Shown: positions 33,901-46,321 of the stretch, piece after piece
Layout: every line of letters begins with the position of its first letter
Numbering within the stretch: position 1 is the first letter of the stretch
Source of the DNA: Cymodocea nodosa
Taxonomy: Eukaryota; Streptophyta; Magnoliopsida; Alismatales; Cymodoceaceae
NCBI GenBank assembly: GCA_036874045.1
Contig: CM072343.1
Coordinates: forward strand, 1,012,001 to 1,076,000
Length of the DNA: 64,000 nucleotides
Direction of reading: 5' to 3'
Notes under the pieces: generated by a model
Told to the model about the DNA's origin: nothing
What the model saw: only the letters and a program-made list of their open reading frames with translations
The model's database searches: none
Translations under genes and position numbers: made by a program

Positions 33901-35752
33901 ATCAACAAATAGAAAATGGAAGATGGGATAACATATCCATATCTACCGACCAATTCATTGAAAACCTTGAATCTTATTTACCTGATAGATCTTCCCTGTT
34001 GTGATATTGTTATCCCGTGTCAGATTGATGTCTAAGAAGCGCTCATAGTTTCCAAGGTCTAGATCAACCTTCATAATAAAAGATGGGTGAAATAGCTAAA
34101 GAAAACAAAATACAATGTTCACAGTCACAAACAATGTACCACACAATGTTAGGAAAGATGCCTTTTTAAAGAAAACAGGAAAGAAACAAATTAGCTTAAT
34201 GAGATAATTATTCATATGCATATTTCTAGAATGCATACAATATACTTAATGAGATAGATGTCAGCTAAAATTTCTCAATATGTGGCTCAAATATTTGAAA
34301 ATGGTGAAAGAAAAAACAAAATCCTTGTCATGCCAACATGTATTATCTAATAAATAAATAAATATGGCAAAGGCTCCATTACCTCACCACCATCATCCAA
34401 GACAAACACCTCCCCATGCTCAAATGGAGACATAGTCCCAGCATCAGTATTCAAATACGGATCTGGAATTAAAGAATCACAGTTAAGAGTCATTTCCTTT
34501 CTTCAACGTGATAAAAAAAATATCAATCACAATAACTTAACATCCAAACATGTCTCAAATTCACGAATGACAAAACCAATCTAGTGTTGGAATTACTGAA
34601 TTCCAATGGAGAACATTTGGAATGGGATAAGGAAAATTATGGAATGGAATCCAATACATGTAAAATGGGTAGCAGGGGGCATAAGGAATAAACGGTATAA
34701 AGATCCACATCACATACAATCCACATGTGATGTTATCCCTGGTTAGGCCAGCACATGGCGGAACTGAGGGAGAGAACACATAACATGGCCCATTAACTGC
34801 AAAAGGCAATGTACCCTTAAGACACGTCTAACTATGGCCTCTGATAAAATTCTCGCTCAGCTCCAAACAACGTCATCACTTTCTATACAAAAAGTTTGTT
34901 AAGATAAATCTTTGTAAGAGCTAAACCACAGAATTAACTGGCCAGTGGTTGATGGCTTAACGGTATGTCCAATGATACATATGCTGGTTGCAAGAAGGAA
35001 ACAAAGCTTCCAGACATGGTCTTATCAGCCCAAAAGTTCTGGGTTTGTCGCTACCCAACATGAACAAGTCATCACATTCAGTAGGGTACAAGCATACCTA
35101 ATCACTGGTAAAAATAAAAAGTGAAAAGGATATTTTTATCCCTGGAACATTTCAGATTGCCGCACTGACGAAACTGAACAGTAATAACTACTTGCAAAAA
35201 ACCCACCTGCTCGTCCGCTGGATAAACGTTTTAAATGTAATTAGTTTTGATAAGGCATCAGAAAAGCTCAGTTGAATGCAAGAAAGAGAATATGCTTTAC
35301 ACAAAAGCAACTGAAATTCTACTTCCTTGAAGCAACCCTCAAATTTCCACTTCAAACCAGGCAGAAAAACCAAAAAACACACACACAAAAGCAGAGAAAC
35401 CTAAAATGATGAGAAAGAAGGCCAACGCCGGTAGAAGGCAGATGCAAATATCCCCTAAAAGAAAATAATCCATCGAAAAAACCGAAAAGATCGATTTCAA
35501 CGAGAACATCACATTGATTCCCATAGTATAATCTGTGTGACGCAACCAAAACTTCGTTAGCTCCTGATGCAACTGAAAAGGCAAAGCCAGAAGAACGGAA
35601 AGAAAAAAAAAAATTCCCTCCAGAGGAAGCGTACCAATCTTAATGGACGTGACACGAAGCCCACAAGCCTTTAGGAGAACCCCGATGCTGCTGGCGGTAA
35701 CTCCCTTCCCCAGCCCGCTGACAACCCCACCCGTCACCAGCACGTACTTCAT
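27953..35752 (-). CDS. CTP synthase (glutamine-hydrolysing), 21 coding exons
   Basis: Coding exons, 5' to 3' on the minus strand: 35752-35635, 34462-34383, 34068-33982, 33833-33783, 33695-33578, 33180-33124, 33031-32967, 32813-32730, 32625-32575, 32482-32420, 32332-32286, 32168-32099, 31960-31898, 31674-31585, 31479-31441, 31357-31130, 31010-30925, 28645-28597, 28507-28427, 28329-28236, 28131-27953. They sum to 1800 bases (599 residues plus stop). The enzyme makes CTP from UTP, ATP and glutamine in the cytosol. The N-terminal synthase domain opens MKYVLVTGG with the nucleotide loop SGLGKG (residues 12-17). The glutaminase domain has LGICLGMQ, with nucleophile Cys398, and FHPE, with His525 and Glu527. 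All catalytic motifs are intact, and length matches plant homologues. The exon 12 acceptor was set by frame. Intron 17 (2.3 kb) holds RTE LINE remains. Which CTP synthase paralogue this is cannot be decided. Confidence 0.95.
29195..29490 (+). mobile_element. RTE-clade LINE 3' tail in opposite orientation
   Basis: The plus strand reads 'KRKSV..GGLIISL', equivalent to the ENRLRWFGHV block, then 'KGRPKTT', then a degraded 'RNTW..RIH' end and a short tail. It is the same tail domain as the minus-strand copy at 28725-29165, so the two face each other about 30 bp apart. Divergence between the arms is substantial. Confidence 0.65.
29783..30045. repeat. Direct repeat pair of ~75 bp inside the intron 17 element
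   Basis: Segment 29783-29857 ('actaaacttagactaatatg...') and segment 29970-30045 ('actaaacctaagttaatacatg...') align along their length, both running to 'aaaatttca' or 'gaaatttca'. They resemble parts of a dispersed plant repeat with a 'cctacatgaatagtgtgg' head. They may mark a small LTR-like or duplicated insertion that split the RTE copy. Confidence 0.5.
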
Positions 35753-38390
35753 CTTCCCGAGTTCGCACCCTTTTTTCCCCTCTCCTGCTCATTCACAACC
35801 ATCACAAACATGATATACGGCGTCGTCATCCCAGAAGAAATTAAGAATACAGAACATTATCACTTCCACGGGAGAAGCACGGCTCGGAGAGTGGAGTGGC
35901 TCAGACCTCACGGCCTCAGACTTCCAGCTCGAACGAGGATATACCAGTCGGCAATCTTCCGCGTACCTCGTTCCCAGCCGTTATCAGGGTTACGATCGGT
36001 GGTCTCCGGCCGCGCCGCCGTGGTTGGAGGTGTCGCAGGCGTGGGAGAGACGAGCAGATAAAAGGGAGAGGAAACAAGGCGCCGTATTGGTGTAAGCGTG
36101 AGGGGTTTTATATCGTCCGGGGGGGTGGTGGGGGTTCGTGTCTTGTGCAATATTTTTACACGTTTTGCAGTTTTTTTATTTTTTCGTTCTCTCTTTTCAT
36201 TTTATGTCCACTAAAATCAAGTAATTGCCAGCTTGGTAATTTCACGTAAATGTTTACGGTGTCGAAAAATATTTTCTGGTGTTGTTTTAAGCACGATTAC
36301 GTGAGAAAATCTAACGATTGGCAAATATCTAATATGGAGAAAATTCAATATAACAATGAAAAAATATTGAGAAATTTCACAGAAGGATGATTACAATCTT
36401 ACGTTCTCTCACTTTTTTCTTTATATTTCATATGCTACAAATATCTTATATTGTGAATCCAATTATAAAATTTTAATTAACAATAAGTGACAGATTTCAT
36501 GTTATAGAAACTTAAATTTTTCTTAACATTCGCAAAGACCTGAGGATCGTGCCATGGGAAGAGCCAACCAAAGAAGATAGATATGTGAAATAAACATAAA
36601 TTTTGTATTTTTTTGTAAATTTGTTTTCCTTATTTTTAATATTCGAAACCTCTGCGGTGCGTGGGTACTTACGCATTGTGTCATGTGCAAGAAAAACGGA
36701 GAAATATATGATGATAATTTTTTTATTTAAAAGGTATGACTGTTATTTTTAAAAATTTATGATTTTAATAATAGAAGAAGGAAGACAACCTTGTGTATTT
36801 CTTTTCTCTGTAAATTTAAATTTAAATCTGTATTAACGTAAATTTGAGTCAGCAAAATACACCTGTAAAAAAAATAATGGAACAAGAAGAACAACTATTG
36901 CTCGGAGAATTATTAACATAGAGTTGAAATATAGATAAATTGATTTTAAGAGCAAAATGATATATTTTACACGTAGATTACCCAAAAATGAGCTAAATAT
37001 AATATTATAAGAGCAAAAATATAATTGGAATGAAAGAAGGCTGGAAAGTGATTGCTCGACGAATTCTTTTAATTTATAATTTTTTTTTGGTAAGTTATGA
37101 ATTTGATCGGTGATTTAAATGGAAGGTTCTCAATTAAATTAGCAATGATCAGTAGTTATTTCCCACCCTTCGTTACTTGCATTAAAGATCAGGGTGACCT
37201 TCGGTAATCACCATTAATCAAATGTGCAAAAAATACTTTACGTAATTTTGAAAATTTCGAGATAATAAATTTAAATGCATATAAGTAAATTTACATTTCA
37301 ACAAGAGATGCTGCATTACTTACAGATAAGATTCCCTAAGTGTAGTATTTCTCTCTCATGGATACATGTAAAATAGAAATGACCTTGTATATGTCGTTAT
37401 TAGATGACTATAAATATAAGATAAATTTTTTTTTTACATTAAATAATTATTAATCTTTGATCTAAATGCATTAAAATTGGTATTTTTTTGCTCAATTTCA
37501 ACCATTTATTTTTTTAAAAAAAAACAACAACAACATTGTTTTGATATTTTTTGAAGTAAAAATTTGCATGCACTGGCAGTCCTTAGCACTAACAACTAAA
37601 AGATGATTTAGTAACAATTATTTTAATCAACTTTAAAATAATTATCCAGATGACAAATTTACACATTCCTCTCTTAACTTGTCTCACCGTAACTTTCACC
37701 ATTCAAAAAAATACTTATTTTAATTAATATATTTAAAAAGTACTAATATTACTTAAAGGTATATCTTAGCAGCTTTTATCATATTATTAACGTAGATTCA
37801 AGTTCTCGAAATTATAATTACGATTGAATTTTTTACTCTGATATAAAAAATGTTAGTATTTTTTAATAAAAAGAATATTATCTTTGATATTCATAACAAA
37901 CAAATGCTACAAGTGTTTCTATCTTTTTACTCCTTACAACCTTTAGTTCCACATTAATTCAATATTTTGTCTCTTATCTTACTTACTCCACCACTTCCTA
38001 TTCTTCTATATGTTTGTATTGTAATTTGATTGTTATATTTTAATTAAAAATAAATATTTGTTTACACATGATATATATTATTAAAAAAATAGTTTATTAA
38101 TTTATTTAAGATTATTTAATATTACAATATTGTTAATTATATAATGATAAAGTTAGATATACTACTTGACCTAAATTTTTGTTATTTTCTATTCTGTATA
38201 TAAATATATAAATTTTGGTTCCGTTGCTTTCCACCCTGCTAATTTATTTTTCCATCGTTATCTATTATTTTTCACTTCCATGGTTTTTTATTATTTTATT
38301 TTCGATATTTTCAAACACCTCGTTAACCTTTATCTCTCGTTCTTCTCTCCCTTTACTTCAGTTCGGCAATCCACGGACGACAGCAATCTC
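35753..38390. other. CTP synthase promoter and AT-rich intergenic DNA
   Basis: The first ~350 bases are GC-richer and probably 5' UTR and core promoter of CTP synthase. The rest (36150-38390) is AT-rich with no conserved reading frame and no recognised element. A stretch near 38170-38320 resembles MITE tails in this window but lacks clear ends. Confidence 0.5.
36107..36114 (-). promoter_or_regulatory. Candidate TATA box for CTP synthase
   Basis: The minus strand reads ATATAAAA about 355 bases upstream of the CTP synthase start codon, followed by a pyrimidine-containing stretch in which transcription could start about 30 bases on. The region between it and the start is GC-richer and would be the 5' UTR. 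Only the motif and position support it. Confidence 0.4.
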
Positions 38391-38399
38391 CTTCTTCAT

Positions 38400-38580
38400 G
38401 TGATCTCATTAATTTTCGACCATCAGATCGGCACCTACACTAATGCTTAGATTTCCACTGCCTGGCCTGCGGCGAATTAAATCCGTGGGTCGGTGGTCTG
38501 ATCGATCCCCAGGGCGACCGCCGGCCGCATGCATTGCAGAGATCACGGGGCGTGTCAGAAGATGGACGATGACTTGAATT
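38400..38580. other. Short GC-rich island in AT-rich intergenic DNA
   Basis: About 180 bases of GC-rich, CpG-containing sequence ('gatcgatccccagggcgacc', 'gccggccgcatgcattg') stand out from the surroundings. No open frame of useful length or known RNA is visible. It may be remains of a gene 5' end or an element. Confidence 0.4.
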
Positions 38581-40355
38581 TATCGACGGTACCACTCCTC
38601 ATTGACCAATATTAAAATGGCATTATCAAATTCCTTCGAATAAAACTTTCGAGAGAAGAAGATGATGGCAGCAGATTTTAATTTAATTTTCAACCCCCAA
38701 AAAAAAAAAAAAAGGTGGCAGGAGACAGAGGAACGTGGGATTATTACCTTTCTTCCGTGGGAGGAACGGCGGAACACTTTTCTGCCATGCACGTGGGCAT
38801 GCACGTTCTGAGACCGAACGTAACTGTTGTAATTTTTAGAATATATAACAAGCAAAAAAAAAAGGTAAAATATAAGTGATTATAGATTTAGATAATATTT
38901 ATTTATCTGTCGACTTCAACTTTAATTATTACATAAATATCATATGACACTCAGTAGAGTTGATTTTGATTATTGTAAATGAGTACGGTTAACTTTCAAT
39001 TACTTCTTATATAAAATTTTTTAATACTCTTTAAAAAATGTTCGTACATGTGGAATCAAACAAAAAGAAAAAAAGTTTCTATTTAATTCTATAAGAATGT
39101 TAGTTTGTGTATCTATAGAAGTTACTTTTCCTTCGATTTTTTTTAATAAATCTTAGAATTTATTTTCTAAATATAAAAGATCAAAAATTAAATTATATTC
39201 TATTCGTCATCTTCTTTTTATGTTTCTTATTTAACTTTCATGAAAGGTTATAATAAGATTACTAGAAAGAGAAAAGCACAACATACAAATGTATGTTCAA
39301 ATAGATAACACTAAGTTGAGGGTATCAAGAGAAGATGAGAAGATTTTCTTTAATTATTTTAATTTATTATTTAAAAATTTTATTAAAAATTAATTTTATT
39401 TAATTCTATCATATATATAAATACTTAAATTTTAATTTTCATAAACGTACACAAACATCTAAATTTTAAATTTTTTTCATCAAATTTTATAAAATTCAAA
39501 TTTCATCAAAATTCAAATTCTAATTATACAAACCTCTCTCCTTAATTTCATAAACTCTTATCGCAGTTGTGATTTCATGACTGTGCATTTTCTTTTATCT
39601 AATCAAATCCATGTTAAAAAAAAAAAAAAAGTGATTACTAGATTTACGATAAGATGAAATTTTTTTTTTGTGATTATAAGATGACGAAAATTGTTTTCTT
39701 CCATCGAGCACTGCAGTCTTCTTGAGAGAGAAACACGCGTTGGTTGGCTGGACAAGGTGGAGGAAGTCAAGTTTGATTTGGTTGGAACACACATATATAT
39801 AGAGAGAGATAGAAATATATTAGAAAAACTAAAGGAGGTAAATTTTGATTTTGCTGTAATAAATATCTGTGACGTTTGTCGCTGACAAAACGAACCGGCC
39901 GACATCCCAAAGAAATATATATTATTATAGAATTGATTTTTTTCTTTTCTTTTATATCAGTATTGAACATTATAAATTAAAAAAATAGAATTACAAGTAC
40001 TCACTTCTTTTGTAGTACTTTTGAAGTTAAACGTATTTAGATAGAAGTATTATTAAAATAAGTGATCATGTGGAAAATTCTTGTGTAGCTATTGATTCTG
40101 TGGGTACTCCTAATATATACAAGATTGTTTAAATATTTATGTATAATAAATATAATGGTTGAAAATACTGATGGATAAAATGACCACTTAGGAAGTCACG
40201 TGTAGGTATTGCTTTCATGGAAACTCTTGTTATATTTTAAATTATTTGAGTATTCATAAACAGTAACATTGACTCTACTCAGATATTAAATAAGTAATAA
40301 GTATACGTAATGTTATGTGTTTTACCTCTGTCGATACTCTCACATGAAAGAAAAA
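38581..40355. other. AT-rich intergenic DNA, nothing recognised
   Basis: There is no gene-like signal. Short GC-richer pieces occur at 38715-38830 and 39700-39910, and A-runs at 38700 and 39617. Open frames here are short and unlike any family I know. Confidence 0.5.
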
Positions 40356-40359
40356 GAAA

Positions 40360-40505
40360 CAGACCTAGACCTAAAATCACATGATTAAACATGACATGAA
40401 AGTATATAAATTTATGTAATTTAACTGAAAATTTAACCGTAAATATAAATACATAAAAAAAAAAAAGATTTATACCACGATTTAGATCATATATTATTGT
40501 CGTGA
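40360..40505 (+). mobile_element. RTE-clade LINE 3' tail fragment
   Basis: 'tttatgtaatttaactgaaa', then 'taaatataaatacata', an A-run, 'gatttata' and 'atattattgtcgt' match the order of the other plus-strand RTE tails at 29195 and 50868. The copy is strongly decayed. Confidence 0.5.
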
Positions 40506-41109
40506 GTATTAAATACTACAAAATCGTTTGTTTAAACCTGAGAGTTGAATATGATGGAGTCGATGGGACGAGAACAATTACAATTTTCCGGCTTTCAACT
40601 GCGAAAACTTTCATATATTTATAATTGGAAGCATTTGGTACCTTACCACCTCAACTGCTCCTGTAACGTTCACGGTGGTCTCCTCGTCCTTCATGTTTAT
40701 CCGCAAGGTGGTGGTCAAGCGAAGACCAAAACCTATACGTTTTATCGGTGACCGCAAGCATAATAATAGAAAATGTCTTACGATCCCACGCTGATTCCCC
40801 TCTCATGACTTGCAAAGAGGTCACGGTTAATCCCGTTCATGGCTTGTCTATGCATATTTCCACATTCTTATTAGAGGCGTTCGCTGCCTGGTGTTTGGAG
40901 GTTTTGTTGAATTCTTGGGAATGTGTTTGGTGGATACCTCTCTTGCTCGTCGTTCCTCTTCCCGTATTTGTGTTTGTTTTGTTAGGAGTAGTTTTGTTTA
41001 TATATATATATCAATCGTCAAAGTTCCAATACGTGGAAGCTACGAGGATGACGTTGATTGGATCTTTAGAGGTTGGCTCCTCTTTAGTCATGTTGTTAAA
41101 CTGTTCTCC

Positions 41110-41178
41110 TCTTCTTCTTCTTCTTCTTCTTCTTCTTCTTCTTCTTCTTCTTCTTCTTCTTCTTCTTCTTCTTCTTCT
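41110..41178. repeat. (TTC)n microsatellite, about 23 units
   Basis: An uninterrupted TTC/CTT run of 69 bases. It produces artificial poly-Leu, poly-Ser and poly-Arg frames on both strands, which should not be read as proteins. Confidence 0.97.
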
Positions 41179-41796
41179 ATGTGGTGGTGTCATTGTTGAT
41201 AAAGAAGTCGTTGATCGATACCATTGAAACGAATAAAGGCATTCAATGTCTGTCGAAAGAAAATTAATCGATGGTAAAAGAATGAGACCATTATAATATA
41301 GTTCAGATTTAACTATATCTCGAATGAAAGTTTGGAAAAATAAATTCACACGTTTTAGATTAGAAATTTATTTTTTCAATTTTTACATGTTTTAGAATTT
41401 AATTTCTTAACTATGCAAAAACATCTTATCATTCGAAGTCTAACGCAAGAAGTATAAGATTTTATGGCTGTTGAATCTATTTTGATATTATATTGAAAAT
41501 TTATTTTAAATAACAGAAAAGTATGATTATAATAATATAGAGTCTAGATTCAACCATATCATTTATAAATACTTACAGACGAACATATGCAAACTTATTC
41601 TAATGCCATATATCTTGAAAGGTTCGTTTAAAAATGAATCGACGGAAGGAAACCAGATTTGAGTACACCATTTTATGATGCAGGGCTTTTTCTTCCAATA
41701 ATATAATGTCTTTATCCGTGACCTAAGAGCTTATCATGGAAAAATATATTTCCACATTCTTACCTTCACGCGCATGACCATAAAATATTCTTCGGG

Positions 41797-41822
41797 ATAT
41801 GTACACGCGCGCGTGTACATAT
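41797..41822. repeat. 26-bp perfect palindrome of alternating purine-pyrimidine
   Basis: The half-site 'atatgtacacgcg' is followed directly by its exact reverse complement. The sequence alternates purine and pyrimidine through all 26 bases with a CG-rich core, a composition prone to cruciform and Z-DNA. It contains CGCG cores of the type bound by plant CAMTA factors, although no nearby gene is evident. Confidence 0.9.
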
Positions 41823-41890
41823 GATTCATTCACGTTACGAGAGAAATATCCTCGTATTTTTTTAATTAAATACAAACATGAACACAGACG

Positions 41891-41892
41891 TA

Positions 41893-41924
<32 letters not shown>
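41891..41924. repeat. (TG)n(TA)n dinucleotide repeat
   Basis: A TG run passes directly into a TA run about 70 bases after the 26-bp palindrome, extending the local tract of alternating purine and pyrimidine. Confidence 0.9.
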
Positions 41925-41995
41925 ATCTTCACAAGAGTACAACTTCAATCTTTCTTATTTAATGGTCTCAGTAACGAAAGAAAGGGTAATAACTA

Positions 41996-42575
41996 AGGGT
42001 TCGGTTATGCACTCAAAAAGTAACGAAAATGAATATAAAAAAAAAGATTTAGAAAGTGACGAAAAAAAGTTACAGAAAAGTAATAGAAATATAGGTGTTT
42101 ATACATAATAGGGAATGTAACAGAAAATAATAAAAAATAATAGAAAGTAGTAAAATATGAATTTAGTAAAATACAATTGTTCAATGCTTGTGGCAAGTTT
42201 ATAAATAAAATATAATTTTTATGATTTATGATGGTAAAATATGATTTTTAAGATAAAAGATGATAAATTATGATTTTTATGGTAAAATATGATTTTTATG
42301 ATATATAATGATAAAATATGATTTTTAAAATTTGTAATAATAACATATGATTTATAATGAAATTTAAAAAAAAAAAATCAATATATAATAAAAATGAGTT
42401 GTTACTTTTCAACTCTTTTGCAACTCTCAAATTGGATTGAAAAGGAATTACGAAAAAAAAAATTTTAAGCAAAATAAACTTCCCTTTACTTTTCATTGCA
42501 CATAAACATTTTATATTTTATCTTAATTTTTTATTACTTTCTATGTCTTTTCATTATACATAGATTCCTTTTAAA
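41996..42575. mobile_element. MITE-like AT-rich element, hAT-type ends
   Basis: The left end 'gggttcggttatgcactc' followed by 'aaaaagtaacgaaaa', and the right part with 'cttttcattgcacataaac' and 'ttacttt' stretches, resemble the termini of the elements at 12060 and 58603. The body is built from repeated 'taaaatatgatttttatg' units. The right boundary and target duplication are not resolved. Confidence 0.4.
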
Positions 42576-42675
42576 GAACTAAAATATAAAAAGTGGACAA
42601 TTAGACGTACAAAATAAGTGTTGAGCAGTAGATACCTATGATATTTTGTTGTGATTACCTATAAAAAGATCATCT

Positions 42676-42678
42676 CTC

Positions 42679-42714
<36 letters not shown>
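42676..42714. repeat. (CT)n(AT)n microsatellite
   Basis: A CT run of about ten units is followed by an AT run. It is intergenic. Confidence 0.9.
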
Positions 42715-42715
<1 letters not shown>

Positions 42716-42719
42716 ATTG

Positions 42720-45390
42720 GTGTTGGAAAACTTGTTTAATTTATTTTTATGCTTATATTGATAAATTCCTTTAGAATTAAACAAATAATTTTTTACATAA
42801 ATTAAATATTAAGTCTAATTTGTATTTTTAACTATAAATATACAGTATATATTGTATTTGTGTGCAAGTAAAGGTCGATCCCATAGAGATTAAGTAAGAA
42901 TTGTGTAATATTTTAATTTTTATATTAGAGTTTGTATGTGTTTAATTAAGTACTTCATTAAATTATTGTTAACTCAATAAACTTAATTCGTAGAGTTACA
43001 ACTAACTCAATAGACTAAACTTGTGGACTTAAATTAACTCCATAAGCCTACCTTTTCAGTTAAATACTGCTATTCACAAAGAAATTTGACTATCTATTAG
43101 GCGGTTCCACATAATGTAAACATCAATTAAGCTTTTTAATGTTAGTTAATCTAAGATTTGTTATTAAGTAACACTAATATTCAAATATTTCGAATAGTAA
43201 CCATTAAGATTTTTAGTATTCTATACAAATCAATTTCAGTAAACAATAAAACTATTTTCTGAATCAAACAAACATAAAACATTCACACTACTGATAATGA
43301 TAACATTAATCATGATACTAAACAAACAATACAATATTAAATGTAAATACAGAAAATTAGTTGTTTTTGGTATTTTTGTTTTAATATGTTCCTAAAGATG
43401 AACAAAAGTTGAAATGTAAAAATCTCTATTGACAGTAAAAACTTCTATCACTACATACAATGTGATTACACTACTAAAAACTTAATCACTTACAATCTTG
43501 CCTCCTCTCCCTATAGAATCACGAACCAAGACTTGTAAGTTGATCTATTTTTTAGTATATTGGCATCAACCTGAAACTAAGGCTAGAAACTTTACAATCT
43601 CCTAATATATGAGTTGGTGTTTGGTGAAAATGACTTCCCTTCCTACGATGCGATCACTCCTCACAATAGTTGTTAGTCACTGCGTTTAACTCAAAATCAA
43701 CTTGACATTCGAAAAGTATCCTCACAGACCTTTAATGGTTGGTGATTTTGGTGGTGTTGCGAAGCTTTAGGAAACTTCCAATGCTTCCTGTAGTTAGCGT
43801 GGTCTTTCACCTCACACACACACTTCATTCGTCTTTCTCATCTTATTTTATATTTCTTTCAGTAGTAATTGTTTTTGCTTAAATGATCGGTTAGATTTCC
43901 TTCATTCATATCAACGATGGTGATTTCTTCTTTATTCCACAAGTGAATTCCTACGTAATATATGCAATCGTGGTTTTCCTTCGAATTTCTTATTTCTGCA
44001 ACTGCTATAGTAATATGTTAGAAAATAAATGGTCCATGGAGTTAGCGTAACTCAACGAACTTATTTCATTGACTTAACTGTAAAACATGTACAATAAACA
44101 AATAACTTAACGAGTTTAGATGTTTCGGATAGTTACAACTATAAGTATCCAAAATTCACATGCATTTCGGATAGTTAACACCTAACCTTCTGAAAGATAA
44201 CTTAAGTTTTCAGATTGTGACACATGTCCTCAGTCAGTTTTATGATAAAAAGATATTTTGGATACTTGCAAACCTAACTATTCGATGCTTAGATGCATTT
44301 CGGATAGTTAACATTTAACTTACCAAAAATCTACTTAAGTCATGTATTAAGGTTAAAATACGTGTATTTTAAAAAATAATAAGATATTCTTTAACTGTTT
44401 AAAACATAACTATCTAATATATGAAATATAACTCTTCAAAATAGTAGACAATTCAGATACTTAGGAATTAAAAAGTATGTAACTCACCGATAGTTCAAAA
44501 ATATACTTAATTAACATTAATTCCTTGAAATTATACAGATTCTTTTATTAAAATATATAATAGTATAATTACAATATAATAGTTTAATTCTTATATGATA
44601 AATTAAATATTATTTAATCATTAATATTATGTATTTTTTCATTTTAAATAATATATATATAATCATCTGGTAACTTTGAACTTTACCGGATTATTATCTA
44701 AAATCTTCAAAATAAATAACTTTTAGTAATTAGAATGCTTGTTTTGTGATATTTATCTTCTTTCGATATATTCAGTATGTACTTCATTTAAGTCACATTT
44801 GTTCTTCGTTCATGTCACAAATAATGTAAATCGAAATCAAAGTTACTATATTAAAGTGATTCGTTTTGAAATTGTCAAATGTAAAAAGGAAATTTATTCT
44901 GAAGTTTGACGTAGTTAAGTAATAATTTAATATTATTATAAAAGTCTAACATCAATAAAAGTAAGAAAAAAATCGAACTTTATATATAGCATCAACCCAA
45001 CCCACATACATTTACCCATGGAAAATTATAAACACATAAATAAATTATAAATAAGAAAAAAATATTTTTTTTAAATTGCATCGATAAAAGGAAAAATAAA
45101 ATAATAAATGCTTTCAGTCGTTATTTAATATTTTTATTTCACTACTAATTACTTATTATATGTACTAATAATATATAAATTTATACCTCTTTAAAAATTT
45201 CACTTCAATAGTAAAATTGGAAAAGAAAAAAAAAAATTGAAGTTTTTTTCAAATACCACTTTCGATTTATTACTTTTTTTTAATTCACAGTTATAATGCT
45301 ACTCTTTTATTTTATATCTACAGTATTATTCTTTAACAATCTGATCTTAAAATCATACTAAATAAATGCACCTTAAGATTTCAACAAATA
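42720..45390. other. Intergenic AT-rich block with short internal repeats
   Basis: No gene is visible. At 42965-43060 a motif like 'taactcaatagacttaa' recurs about every 32 bases. At 44120-44341 a segment containing 'gcatttcggatagttaaca' occurs at 44162 and 44294, with a partial copy near 44120. The segment near 42870 ('aaaggtcgatcccatagag') resembles a phrase common in plant LTR elements, but I could not find an LTR pair. Confidence 0.45.
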
Positions 45391-46321
45391 CCTCAAAAAT
45401 TATTATTATTATTATTATTTTCGGGGAGTTTTAAGCCTTGCAGAAGGAATTTTTTTAAATTTTTTTCTTTCGTTTTCCTTGCGCGCGAGATTGACGATGA
45501 TTGATGATCTGATATGTGGAAGATCGCTGATTGATAAATGCCGATGATGTTTATCGGTGTTTCAGGACAGCGAACACACATGTCGGCAGTGAACGGAGAC
45601 ACGCGAAATAGTTTACTTTTGAAACACGTGTACGGTATTCACATTTTAATAATAATAATATGTGATTATCACATTTTAATATATATATTATTTGAACTTA
45701 CTAACATGGGAAGCCGACCACATCATCGGGCATTCTTCGTATCGTTCAAACCATACGAATGAAACGTCTCAACTACATTTTAAAACGAAAGGGAAAGAAA
45801 CGTCTGGACTGCCGTTTTTTAATTTGTCTCGCTTGATCGGATACCGCCCTTTTAACCACCGGATCAGCGGAATCTTGATCTTTTAAGTACCCATTGAAAG
45901 ATAAAATTTGAATGATGTACTTTTTATTGAAAGAAATAAAAATGGGTTCAATTAAATCAAGTTAAGCATTTTCAATTTTCACGATAAATGCTTATAACGA
46001 TATCTTTAAGACATTGCACTCTTCTCTCCGACACTGCTACGTGGCTTTTCTCCATCCCTACGGTTGAGATTTTCCATACAAGGCACATGAATGGTGTGAA
46101 TTGGATTGGGTCGACCTGGGCTTTTAGCCAGGTCCGGCCCACAACTGGCAATTGGATTGGGCTTTTCATAGGCCCGTTTTTAGTTCCAAAACGGAGGTAG
46201 GAAAATACACACTACTGATAGCTGCATTCAACTTAAACTGGAAGAAAGTTTAATAAAGGAGTTTTTGCTGCTCTGCTGCAGTATTTCTCAAAATGTTTCC
46301 TCCGCCCATCTGCTGCATGTG
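45391..46321. other. Intergenic region downstream of the PPR gene
   Basis: It starts with an ATT microsatellite (about 45398-45419). GC-richer stretches follow at 45480-45620 and 46010-46200, the latter with 'gattgggcttttcataggcc', a run containing TGGGCY-type site II motifs that often occur in plant promoters. No gene on either strand follows from them. The last ~100 bases probably belong to the PPR 3' UTR. Confidence 0.45.

Noticed and set aside
35810..36249. Plus-strand frames upstream of CTP synthase suggesting a divergent gene
   Set aside because: The GC-rich 5' UTR of CTP synthase explains the open frames, and no conserved protein is encoded.
40748..41227. Open frame of 159 codons with a long Leu run, and an antisense frame with a long Arg run
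   Set aside because: The runs are translations of the TTC microsatellite at 41110-41178, and the flanks resemble no protein family.
46130..46180. Promoter of an unseen plus-strand gene, from TGGGCY site II motifs
   Set aside because: No coding sequence follows on the plus strand, and the region lies just downstream of the PPR gene.
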